Of a stretch of 5,860 nt of DNA, positions 1-5,585 are shown in pieces. Origin of the DNA: JBDNFP01 sp041689775 (lineage in GTDB: Bacteria > Bacteroidota > Bacteroidia > Cytophagales > Spirosomataceae); contig JBDNFP010000389.1 in assembly GCA_041689775.1 (NCBI GenBank), positions 1-5,860 on the forward strand, written 5' to 3'. Under the pieces are notes generated by a model. The model did no database searches, was not told the origin of the DNA, and was given only the letters and a program-made list of their open reading frames with translations. The position numbers and the translations under genes are program-made. The stretch's first letter is position 1. Every line of letters starts with the position of its first letter.

Positions 1-94
1 AAACGTGACGCAATTCATGTTTGCGCTTTCGTTGGTCGGCAAGCAAGTCTTTGATAACTTGCCATTGGGTGTCGGTCAGGTCTGTGGGATACAT
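1..94 (-). CDS. IS5-family transposase, N-terminal fragment (cut by window edge)
   Basis: The minus-strand reading begins MYPTDLTDTQWQVIKDLL and continues for 31 codons to the window edge. The M-Y-P-T-D-L-T-D-x-Q-W opening is characteristic of the DUF4096 N-terminal domain of IS5-family transposases, which catalyse cut-and-paste movement of their own element with a DDE catalytic domain further downstream (not visible here). I chose the ATG at 92-94 because it matches the usual family start. An in-frame ATG at 131-133 would add 13 residues (MRVGSFVETQEPP). The visible part has no stop or frameshift, so the gene may be intact, but activity cannot be judged from 31 residues. Confidence 0.8.
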   Translation of the reverse strand, partial: MYPTDLTDTQWQVIKDLLADQRKRKHELRHV

Positions 95-151
95 TGGTGG
101 TTCTTGTGTTTCCACAAAGCTACCGACTCTCATTTTGTCAAATTATGATTT

Positions 152-163
152 CTAGACAGCCTC
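152..163 (-). repeat. Terminal inverted repeat of the IS5-family element (one end)
   Basis: On the minus strand the sequence reads GAGGCTGTCTAG, about 58 bp upstream of the preferred transposase start. The GAGGCTGTC core is the usual type of terminus for IS5-related elements in this phylum. It marks the probable junction between the element and the host chromosome. The partner repeat lies outside the window. Confidence 0.55.
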
Positions 164-200
164 TAATAGTACCTCAGTTTATTTCTTCACTCATGTACTA

Positions 201-1049
201 TTATAATTTCGGGCACCGCAATTTTCGTCTTTGCTGGGCAAAGTATCGGGAGGTGAGGAGATACTGCGCCCGAATGCTCAAAAATATGTAGGAGTCTTTA
301 ACCCCAGGATTACCACGTATCCAGCCTAGCTCCCGGGCTTGCTCCCCTATTTCGGGGCTACGATCTGACAACCGGCGGGCCAACTCATTAGGCAGGGCAT
401 CCGGCTCCGGGTAAATCGAACTCGCATCATCCAGATAATCGGAGTTCAGAAAGTTATTACAAAGCTCCACCCCTATTCCCCAACGGTCACTAAGCTGAAA
501 CGAAACTCCGATGCCCGCTACACCCAGTAATGGTGTACGCGAGTACTTCACATTTTCCGTGGTGAGAGGTGCCAAGCTATACCACTCTCCTTCAAGAGTT
601 GCTTTTGGACTAAGGTAGGTAGCTCCCACCCCACCAAAAAGGTAGGCATTGACCACGGGCTGGCGCGAAAAAGCAAGCAGATCGGCTTGCCCACCAATAT
701 AAAAATCAGGATTACGGGTACGGAAGGACAGATTGTTGGTAAAGTTTCGTGAATACTGTTGATCTGCCCGCACCTGATAGTAGCGTAATTCGGACCGAAT
801 ACTAAGGTGTTCATTCCAACGGTAGGTTGCACCCAGCGCCAAGTTAGGTCCTAATCCAAGATGTTTGAAATCAATTCCATCGATCAGGTCGCCCATATAG
901 TAGGCCACTCCAACTCCACCAATTACCGAAATAGCCCCTCGGGCGGGGACATTTCCTAAGCCTTTAACCCTGATCTGAGCCAGGCTCAGATCAGGTCCAA
1001 CAATTAGAATAAAACTTACTAAAAGGAACCGGGATATTAGTTTTATCAT
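201..1049 (-). CDS. Exported outer-membrane beta-barrel protein, DUF6089-like
   Basis: This 282-residue protein has a signal peptide: basic MIKLISR, a hydrophobic core at about 8-18, and a likely cleavage after Ala24 (LSLA|Q). The mature part shows alternating short amphipathic strands rich in Gly, Tyr and Phe, such as GGVGVAYYMGDL near 44-55 and YLFGGVGATYL near 136-146, separated by polar turns. This pattern is typical of small Bacteroidota outer-membrane barrels, and the GVAYYMGDL opening resembles DUF6089 proteins. Its substrate or partner is unknown. After the last likely strand (about 255-266, SYIFLSIRAQYLL) there is an unusual basic tail, TSRYFAQQRRKLRCPKL, where barrels normally end on an aromatic residue. 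A terminator and its own promoter candidate suggest transcription separate from the PadR operon. The ATG at 1047-1049 is directly followed by the signal peptide; no Shine-Dalgarno sequence is seen. The family name is less certain than the barrel type. Confidence 0.8.
   Translation of the reverse strand: MIKLISRFLLVSFILIVGPDLSLAQIRVKGLGNVPARGAISVIGGVGVAYYMGDLIDGIDFKHLGLGPNLALGATYRWNEHLSIRSELRYYQVRADQQYSRNFTNNLSFRTRNPDFYIGGQADLLAFSRQPVVNAYLFGGVGATYLSPKATLEGEWYSLAPLTTENVKYSRTPLLGVAGIGVSFQLSDRWGIGVELCNNFLNSDYLDDASSIYPEPDALPNELARRLSDRSPEIGEQARELGWIRGNPGVKDSYIFLSIRAQYLLTSRYFAQQRRKLRCPKL
969..995. repeat. Perfect 13-bp inverted repeat inside the signal-peptide coding region
   Basis: The arms CCTGATCTGAGCC (969-981) and GGCTCAGATCAGG (983-995) are exact reverse complements separated by one base. 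They lie about codons 19-27 of the beta-barrel gene, spanning the predicted signal-peptidase site. In mRNA this would form a GC-rich hairpin, opened at the tip to give a usable loop. No T-tract follows, so it is not a typical terminator. Confidence 0.75.
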
Positions 1050-1087
1050 AGTGCATAATTTTTGGCGTGTGTATCCAACTAGACTAC

Positions 1088-1119
1088 CAAAAAGTATGCA
1101 CTAATCATGAATAAACAAA
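1088..1119 (-). promoter_or_regulatory. Candidate Bacteroidota-type promoter for the beta-barrel gene
   Basis: Read on the minus strand, TTTG (1116-1119) is followed after 19 nt by TACTTTTTG (1088-1096). This approaches the Bacteroidota pattern of TTTG, 19-21 nt, TAnnTTTG, but carries one extra base within the -7 element. Transcription would begin near 1080, giving a leader of about 30 nt. The -33 element overlaps the T-tract of the upstream terminator, a compact arrangement that fits independent transcription of the barrel gene. Support is only by pattern. Confidence 0.4.
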
Positions 1120-1138
1120 AAAAACCGGATAATTCCGG
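1117..1138 (-). terminator. Rho-independent terminator of the PadR-PspC-head-GIN operon
   Basis: Minus-strand sequence forms a stem of five base pairs, CCGGA / TCCGG (1134-1138 with 1125-1129), with a four-base loop, followed directly by eight T residues (1117-1124). It lies 28 bp past the stop of the head-GIN gene. The opposite strand has only a weak T-run, so it should work mainly for leftward transcription. The stem is short, so efficiency may be moderate. Confidence 0.75.
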
Positions 1139-1166
1139 CTTTTGACTTGGTTGATAGGATACGTAC

Positions 1167-1859
1167 TTAATTGGCACGACGGATCGAACCGGCACCTGAT
1201 GTGCTGGAACGAACCTCCCGAACCTTTCCGGTGTAGCTAATACGACTCGCTCCGCTTGCGTCTGCCCGTAGGGACGAGTTTGCAACAACTGAGGCATTGC
1301 TGGCGCCTGACGCTTCAAGATTTGCCTCTTGGACCGGGAATTGTTTTCCATTAAACTCCGACGCTCCTGATATCTCGCCTTGCAGAGAAACAGCCTTGCC
1401 GATAATTGTTAATCTGGATGCACCGGACAAATCAAGATCTACTTTTTCGGCCGAGAAACTCATTTCAACCCGGGATGCTCCCGAAACATCAATATTCATA
1501 CCAAATCCTCCCTCAAAACCGCCCACCTTAGCGGTGCAGGCACCCGAGAAATCAACCCCGTCGAGGGAAGGCATGGTAATACTAACGCGAATATTTTCGC
1601 GGCTTTTCCGCCAGCCATTATTTTTATAGCCAATGCGAAGCGTTGTTTTACTAACTCCATATTCCAGATCATCCAGATCTTCGGCCTTACCAGATACAAT
1701 CACCCGATAAGAACTTCCTTTTTTCACATCAATTTTGAACGCATTTCCGAGTGATAGCTTGGTGAAACCAGATACGTTGTAGGTTCGGTTTACCTCTTGG
1801 GCCGACGAAATTGTCAAGGCAAGAAGCCATACGAGGCATGATAGAATTAAGTTTTTCAT
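1167..1859 (-). CDS. Secreted head-GIN domain protein (DUF2807)
   Basis: This 230-residue protein has a signal peptide (MKNLILSCLVWLLALTISSA, probable cleavage after Ala20). The rest is one head-GIN domain (DUF2807, about 27-225), found on secreted and envelope proteins of Bacteroidota, for which no biochemical activity is established. The N-terminal half (27-104) carries the typical NVSGFTKLSLGNAFKIDVKKG and VSITMPSLDGVDFSGA segments. The C-terminal half has seven Ser-Gly-Ala motifs with the serines at 105, 126, 145, 164, 184, 202 and 221. A period near 19 residues is what stacked rungs of a right-handed beta-helix would give. It ends in a short basic tail (SIRRAN). It follows the PspC/head-GIN gene by 75 nt, in which I see no terminator or good promoter, so co-transcription is likely. 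It closely resembles the C-terminal domain of that neighbour and probably derives from the same ancestor. The start is the ATG that directly precedes the signal peptide. Confidence 0.9.
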   Translation of the reverse strand: MKNLILSCLVWLLALTISSAQEVNRTYNVSGFTKLSLGNAFKIDVKKGSSYRVIVSGKAEDLDDLEYGVSKTTLRIGYKNNGWRKSRENIRVSITMPSLDGVDFSGACTAKVGGFEGGFGMNIDVSGASRVEMSFSAEKVDLDLSGASRLTIIGKAVSLQGEISGASEFNGKQFPVQEANLEASGASNASVVANSSLRADASGASRISYTGKVREVRSSTSGAGSIRRAN

Positions 1860-1934
1860 GGTGAATTTGTTTATTTAAAACCGATGTATGGTTATAGATG
1901 GCATTTGTACTTCTAACGTTGCATCTTTTGTAAA

Positions 1935-4442
1935 TTATTGCTGAGTATCCACCCGGCTCGCTCCATTAGTATCCTTCCGAAGGTTATTTATCTTTCCCAA
2001 TTCAGCCCGACTAGCCCCGCTTGCTTCCACGTCTGCATCCTCAATCATCATCTTAGTACCATCCAGTCGGCTAGCACCGGACAAAGAGATTTCTGCTGAG
2101 CGCGAACGCCCTTTTAAGGCTACTTTTGATGCTCCCGAAATTTCCATCCTTAAACGATCAACTTCGATGTCCATTTCGGTATTGGTAGCACCCGACAAAT
2201 CGATGTCTAGTTCATCCAGGTTACGAAAACCAGTAATGCGTGACTTATTTGCGCCTGAAAGGTCGACACCTCTTAGTTTCGGCATCGTAATGACTAGTCC
2301 GATTCTGTCTTGCTTTTTATTAAAAAACTGATAGGCATTAGGTCTCTCGACGCTGAGTACTCCGTTGCGAACTCTCACATTCAGTTCTTCTACCTGATCA
2401 CGATCTCCATCTGCGGCAACCGAAAACGTAGCACCTTGACGCAAATCAATAACATACGCTCCTCCAATTTCAACCCTTTCAAAATCGCTGACCGAAAATT
2501 TCTTTTCATATTCGCCCCGTTCTCCCATATCCATTCCACCCCAATCGCTATTTTCACTTTCGTAAGCTTCCTCATCACTTTCGACCTCGTCATTTTTGTA
2601 CTTATCCGGTAGGTTCAGGCACACTAAGCCCGCATCTTCCGTAATGGCCCACCGAAGTTGCCGCCATTGCTTACTATCGTCGTCTCTAAATACCTCACTG
2701 TACTTATTATATGCTCCCCGATCAGAGAATCTACCAAAAAAGAATTCAGGACTCATGATAAACGAACGGCCATAGGGTACCAGAACCCTCATGCGAATAC
2801 GTTGGTCACGGAAACGCCCGCCGGAGCTAAGTACAGGCTCTTCATCAAATCGAAGTACTGAGTCTTTCTGTACCACCCGGTAGTTCATACTCATGGCATT
2901 CGTGCGTGCTTCTTCGAGCGTACTACCACGAGCCGTTATTTCTCTCTCCACCTTAATACTATCCCCGGGATAACCTTCCAGTACCAGGCGGACATTCCAG
3001 TCAAAGTCGTTGCTTTCGTCATTGTCGTACTCGTCAAAAACAGGGATACCATTGAAGCTATACACATCGGTTTGTTGGACTTCACCCCGGCGAGAGAATT
3101 TCTGCTGATAAATACCACCGGATATGGCAGTTCCTACGATACCAACTACCCACAAACCAGCTAACGTCAGCCAAAGTGTACCACTCGCCACCCGACGGTT
3201 CGCAATCAGGGTGAGTCCCAGAAGTAAGATTACAACCAAGGGGACTCCCACGATCAAAACAATGGAGAATATCATAGTAGCCGGCGCTTCCTGCAGTAGC
3301 ATCAGCGGAGGAATATCTCCAAAAGGCAGCATATCTCTCATTCCAATGCCCATTCCTCCACCAATCAAAATACTGAGGAGAGAAATGACGGTGGTAGCTA
3401 CCAATAATGCACCTACCACAATCCGGAGTATAGGACCTATCCCTTTCAAAATTTTGCCTAATCCACTAATGATAACCGCAATTGCCCGGAAAGGGAAAAG
3501 CAATAATTTGGTCAATGCTGGTTCTGCTCCACTATTTTCATTGAGGTTCAGTCCCCGTTTGATATTAGACTCTATATTGGAAAGTGTAATGGGCTCGCCC
3601 TGCATTTCCATTTTTTCGGTAAGCGTATTGGCCGCTGGGGCAATAACCCACAGAATGATATAGAGAAGTAGCCCCGTGCCGAAAAGAAAAATAGATACTA
3701 CCCACAAAAACCTTACGACCCCGATATCCACTCCAAAATAAGAAGCTACTCCGGTGGCTACTCCTCCAACCACCTTACGGTCGGGGTCACGGTAAAATTT
3801 CTTGATATCTTTATCTTCTTCCAGAGAAGCTGAGCCGGGAAAAGCAATCCACATGGCGATGTAAAGCAATACCACTATGCCGCTAATTGGACCAAAGAAA
3901 TTTTCTGCGTTGAAGATGCCACTTCCGACCGGAAGACCAATCACAAGTACCAGAAATGCTAGACGAACCCATAGCGGGTCTACCGTGAAGTAGTGAGCAA
4001 GCCCTGATGCTACCCCTCCAATTAACTTCCGGCGTAAATCGCGGTAAAGTCGACGGGGAGTACTTTCGTTGGTAGTCGCCCCCACTGGACGGGGGGTCTC
4101 AGTACTTGATTGTTTGGAACCTCCCGTGGTAGATACTACCGGCAATGGCTCGGTTAAAAGATCTTCGGCTTGTTCAATGGCCTCAAAGTCTGCTACGGTT
4201 CCCATCGCTCCGATGAGTTCTTCAACATCTTCCAGAGATATAGCCTGCTTATTCTCGGTTTTCTGCTTTGCCAGAAAGCGTTCCGCAATCCGGCCTTCTA
4301 TATCTGTCAGGATTTCCTTGCTGTCAGCAAAGGAGGAAAAGTACTTCTGGATAGATCCCAGATAATCTCTAAGCTTTTCGTACCCATCTTCTTCAATGTG
4401 GAAGATGACACCACCTATATTAATACTTATTGTTTTTTTCAT
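1935..4442 (-). CDS. Inner-membrane protein: two PspC domains plus C-terminal head-GIN domain
   Basis: This 835-residue protein has several parts. Residues 1-98 are a soluble, acidic, presumably cytoplasmic segment (KKTISINIGGVIFHIEEDGY, then helical EEL/EAIEQAEDLL). A Ser/Thr-rich linker follows (about 101-129). Two PspC domains come next: YRDLRRKLIGGVASGLAHYF at 133-152 followed by membrane segments to about 202, and YRDPDRKVVGGVATGVASYF at 217-236 followed by membrane segments to about 270. More hydrophobic segments lie near 338-362, 388-413 and 421-443. Residues 457-600 are probably a periplasmic beta-rich region, with acidic stretches at 470-481 and 618-632. Residues 648-830 are a head-GIN domain (DUF2807) with SGA-type motifs at 729, 750, 769, 788, 808 and 826 (the last NGA). 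PspC proteins in other bacteria sit in the inner membrane and take part in the phage-shock envelope response; no PspA or PspB is visible here. The gene starts 32 nt after PadR and is surely in its operon. Its exact function is unknown. Confidence 0.92.
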   Translation of the reverse strand: MKKTISINIGGVIFHIEEDGYEKLRDYLGSIQKYFSSFADSKEILTDIEGRIAERFLAKQKTENKQAISLEDVEELIGAMGTVADFEAIEQAEDLLTEPLPVVSTTGGSKQSSTETPRPVGATTNESTPRRLYRDLRRKLIGGVASGLAHYFTVDPLWVRLAFLVLVIGLPVGSGIFNAENFFGPISGIVVLLYIAMWIAFPGSASLEEDKDIKKFYRDPDRKVVGGVATGVASYFGVDIGVVRFLWVVSIFLFGTGLLLYIILWVIAPAANTLTEKMEMQGEPITLSNIESNIKRGLNLNENSGAEPALTKLLLFPFRAIAVIISGLGKILKGIGPILRIVVGALLVATTVISLLSILIGGGMGIGMRDMLPFGDIPPLMLLQEAPATMIFSIVLIVGVPLVVILLLGLTLIANRRVASGTLWLTLAGLWVVGIVGTAISGGIYQQKFSRRGEVQQTDVYSFNGIPVFDEYDNDESNDFDWNVRLVLEGYPGDSIKVEREITARGSTLEEARTNAMSMNYRVVQKDSVLRFDEEPVLSSGGRFRDQRIRMRVLVPYGRSFIMSPEFFFGRFSDRGAYNKYSEVFRDDDSKQWRQLRWAITEDAGLVCLNLPDKYKNDEVESDEEAYESENSDWGGMDMGERGEYEKKFSVSDFERVEIGGAYVIDLRQGATFSVAADGDRDQVEELNVRVRNGVLSVERPNAYQFFNKKQDRIGLVITMPKLRGVDLSGANKSRITGFRNLDELDIDLSGATNTEMDIEVDRLRMEISGASKVALKGRSRSAEISLSGASRLDGTKMMIEDADVEASGASRAELGKINNLRKDTNGASRVDTQQ

Positions 4443-4474
4443 GGTATTGTGCTGTCAATTGTCAGGGATAAAAG

Positions 4475-4834
4475 TCAGGAAGTTTTTTTACCGTCAACGG
4501 CTTCGTTTGTTTTGCGAATAATGGTCTTCACAGAATCGGCCAAGCCAAGCCAGGTATTTTGCATCGCTTCCAAAAATTCCTTCCCATCATTCGTTAAAAC
4601 ATAGTACTTACGTGGCGGTCCCGACGAGGACTCTACCCATTTATAATCCAGTAACCCGGCATTTTTGAGCCGGGTTAGCAGCGGGTACAGTGTACCTTCT
4701 ACTACCATTATGCGGGCCGAGGTTAGCTCGTCCAACATATCGGAAGCATACACCTCTCCTCGGGAGATGATATGCAATATGCAGAACTCCAAAATCCCTT
4801 TCCGCATTTGCACCTGAGCGTTCTCGATATTCAT
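4475..4834 (-). CDS. PadR-family transcriptional regulator
   Basis: This 119-residue protein is a compact PadR repressor: a winged helix-turn-helix at about 10-85 followed by a C-terminal dimerisation helix (about 86-112). The opening MRKGILEFCILHIISRGEVY, the recognition-helix region VVEGTLYPLLTRLKNAGLL (residues 44-62) and the wing sequence GPPRKYYVLTNDGKEFL are typical of the family. PadR proteins bind DNA as dimers and usually repress nearby genes until a ligand or stress releases them; the signal here is unknown. It is the first gene of the operon, 32 nt before the PspC gene, and a 31-bp inverted repeat overlaps the promoter candidate about 90 bp upstream, which suggests that it represses itself and the operon. 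The ATG at 4832-4834 is preferred over Met10 because the MNIENAQVQMRKG opening resembles family members. No Shine-Dalgarno sequence is seen. Confidence 0.93.
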   Translation of the reverse strand: MNIENAQVQMRKGILEFCILHIISRGEVYASDMLDELTSARIMVVEGTLYPLLTRLKNAGLLDYKWVESSSGPPRKYYVLTNDGKEFLEAMQNTWLGLADSVKTIIRKTNEAVDGKKTS

Positions 4835-4913
4835 ATTACATTCATGCGTTTACGTACTTTCAATAATTCATTTTCACGGCTAATAGACCTAAGATATTTT
4901 CAAGATAACACTG

Positions 4914-4945
4914 CAAATGTATGATATAGTACTTTGCTATGCAAG
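4914..4945 (-). promoter_or_regulatory. Promoter of the PadR-PspC-head-GIN operon
   Basis: On the minus strand CTTG (4942-4945) is followed, 20 nt after the TTG, by TACATTTG (4914-4921). This matches the Bacteroidota consensus of TTG, about 19-21 nt, TAnnTTTG exactly at the -7 element. Transcription would start near 4907, giving a leader of roughly 70 nt before PadR. The -33 element and most of the spacer lie within the 31-bp inverted repeat at 4924-4954. Confidence 0.7.
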
Positions 4946-4954
4946 GTACTATAT
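4924..4954. promoter_or_regulatory. Probable PadR operator (31-bp inverted repeat)
   Basis: The left arm ATATAGTACTTTGC (4924-4937) and right arm GCAAGGTACTATAT (4941-4954) are inverted repeats with one mismatch in 14 and a 3-bp centre. A dimeric repressor such as PadR binds sites of this symmetry. The site covers the -33 element and the spacer and stops 3 bp before the -7 element, so bound repressor should block RNA polymerase. That PadR is the binding protein is inferred from adjacency and symmetry. Confidence 0.7.
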
Positions 4955-5012
4955 AGATTTATCTAAATTCTGTGATGAACGGTTCAACAGAAGGATAAAT
5001 GGTTTGTACTAC

Positions 5013-5051
5013 ACAAAACGGCTTGGCACCATTTGTGCCAAGCCGTTTTGT
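5013..5051. terminator. Strong hairpin terminator, probably bidirectional
   Basis: The arms ACAAAACGGCTTGGCAC (5013-5029) and GTGCCAAGCCGTTTTGT (5035-5051) form a perfect 17-bp stem with a 5-nt loop (CATTT). The outer stem pairs A-rich with T-rich sequence, so transcripts in either direction end in a GC core followed by a U-rich stretch (GCCGTTTTGT). It lies 29 bp past the stop of the surface-protein remnant on the minus strand and about 60 bp before the PadR operator, so it shields the regulated promoter from read-through. Confidence 0.85.
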
Positions 5052-5080
5052 TATGAAAAGTACTGTATTATGGATCTTTG

Positions 5081-5512
5081 TTATTGCGCGCGCCGGGTTC
5101 TTGTAATCACGACTGGTACACAAATATTGACTGGGCAACACTCACCCTCTGCTACAATAATCGGGCAGCAGCCTCCCGTTGGACACGTAGAGTTCGATGC
5201 CGTAAAGGTATAGCTTCCTCCGCTCGTAATAGTTACCGTAAGATTCGTTTCGTTTTGCAATGGACTGCCATTTTTAAACCACTGGATGTTGGTTAATCCC
5301 TGAGGAATTGACAAAATAATCGACTGACTAGGACAGAGTAAAATTAGGGCAGTTGCACAAGTCCGATCAAAATCATCCTCCGTTTCTACTCCATTATTGG
5401 GGCTGGAATCTACATCCGCCTAATCCATCTTAGATACTTCCACCGTATAATATTGCACTCCGGTAGTCACTACTTGAAAGGTTAAATTAATGATAGCGTA
5501 AACCATGTAATG
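5081..5512 (-). pseudogene. Remnant of a large DUF11-type surface protein, C-terminal part
   Basis: The minus-strand frame open from 5512 to 5081 encodes a continuous, family-like C-terminus interrupted by one TAG at 5420-5422. Upstream of the stop it reads INLTFQVVTTGVQYYTVEVSKMD; downstream come ADVDSSPNNGVETEDDFDRT, then an Ig-like segment (SIILSIPQGLTNIQWFKNGS, later GGSYTFTASNSTC), and finally a Cys-rich end (CCPIIVAEGECCPVNICVPVVI and a basic tail). ADVDSxPNNG...EDDF and CCP...CCPxNICxP are recurring features near the ends of long DUF11-repeat surface proteins in Cytophagales, where a residue such as Gln precedes ADVDS; CAG to TAG would explain the stop. A second in-frame TAG at 5513-5515 closes the upstream side, and no signal peptide or repeat domains remain in the window. 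The part after the stop has no ATG near its beginning, only a possible TTG at 5314. It is most simply a decayed gene fragment. Confidence 0.65.
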
Positions 5513-5585
5513 CTATTGAGCAATGTAAGTTAACGTAGCAAAGAAATAGTAAAGAGGGATAGGAGTTTAAAATTAGTACTTTCTT

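Larger units (their letters stand above)
1..163 (-). mobile_element. IS5-family insertion sequence, 5' end only
   Basis: This is one end of an insertion sequence that continues beyond the left edge. It holds the N-terminus of an IS5-family transposase reading leftward, a short leader, and a terminal sequence reading GAGGCTGTCTAG on the minus strand at 152-163, which resembles IS5-family inverted repeats. The bases just outside, TAA at 164-166, would suit the short T/A-rich target duplication of this family. The other end is outside the window, so neither the repeat pair nor the duplication can be confirmed. The element lies 37 bp past the stop codon of the neighbouring beta-barrel gene and does not interrupt it. 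Confidence 0.75.

Noticed and set aside
1836..1859. Possible lipoprotein signal (ILSC near residue 8 of the small head-GIN protein).
   Set aside because: The Cys is too close to the N-terminus, before the main hydrophobic core; an ordinary signal-peptidase site after Ala20 (ISSA|Q) fits better.
1860..1934. A possible separate promoter for the small head-GIN gene in the 75-nt gap.
   Set aside because: I find no TAnnTTTG with a correctly spaced TTG or TTTG on the minus strand, and no terminator after the PspC gene.
3124..3663. A 179-codon open frame on the plus strand, opposite the PspC gene.
   Set aside because: Its product is a low-complexity run of Pro, Ile, Ser and Thr with no domain, and it is fully antisense to a strongly supported membrane-protein gene, so it is a codon-usage shadow.
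4170..4604. A 144-codon plus-strand open frame overlapping the PspC start and the PadR end.
   Set aside because: No recognisable domain or promoter; it is antisense to two well-supported genes and unlikely to be real.
5013..5051. The long perfect inverted repeat considered as an IS end, attachment site or CRISPR-like repeat.
   Set aside because: It occurs once, sits just after a minus-strand stop codon and has T-rich stem ends, all of which fit a transcription terminator.
5057..5068. AAAGTACTGTAT, similar to one arm of the PadR operator, between the hairpin terminator and the surface-protein remnant; GTACTTT also recurs at 4854-4860 and 5577-5583.
   Set aside because: Only half-sites or shorter, without a symmetric partner or a promoter nearby; in AT-rich intergenic DNA these matches may be chance.
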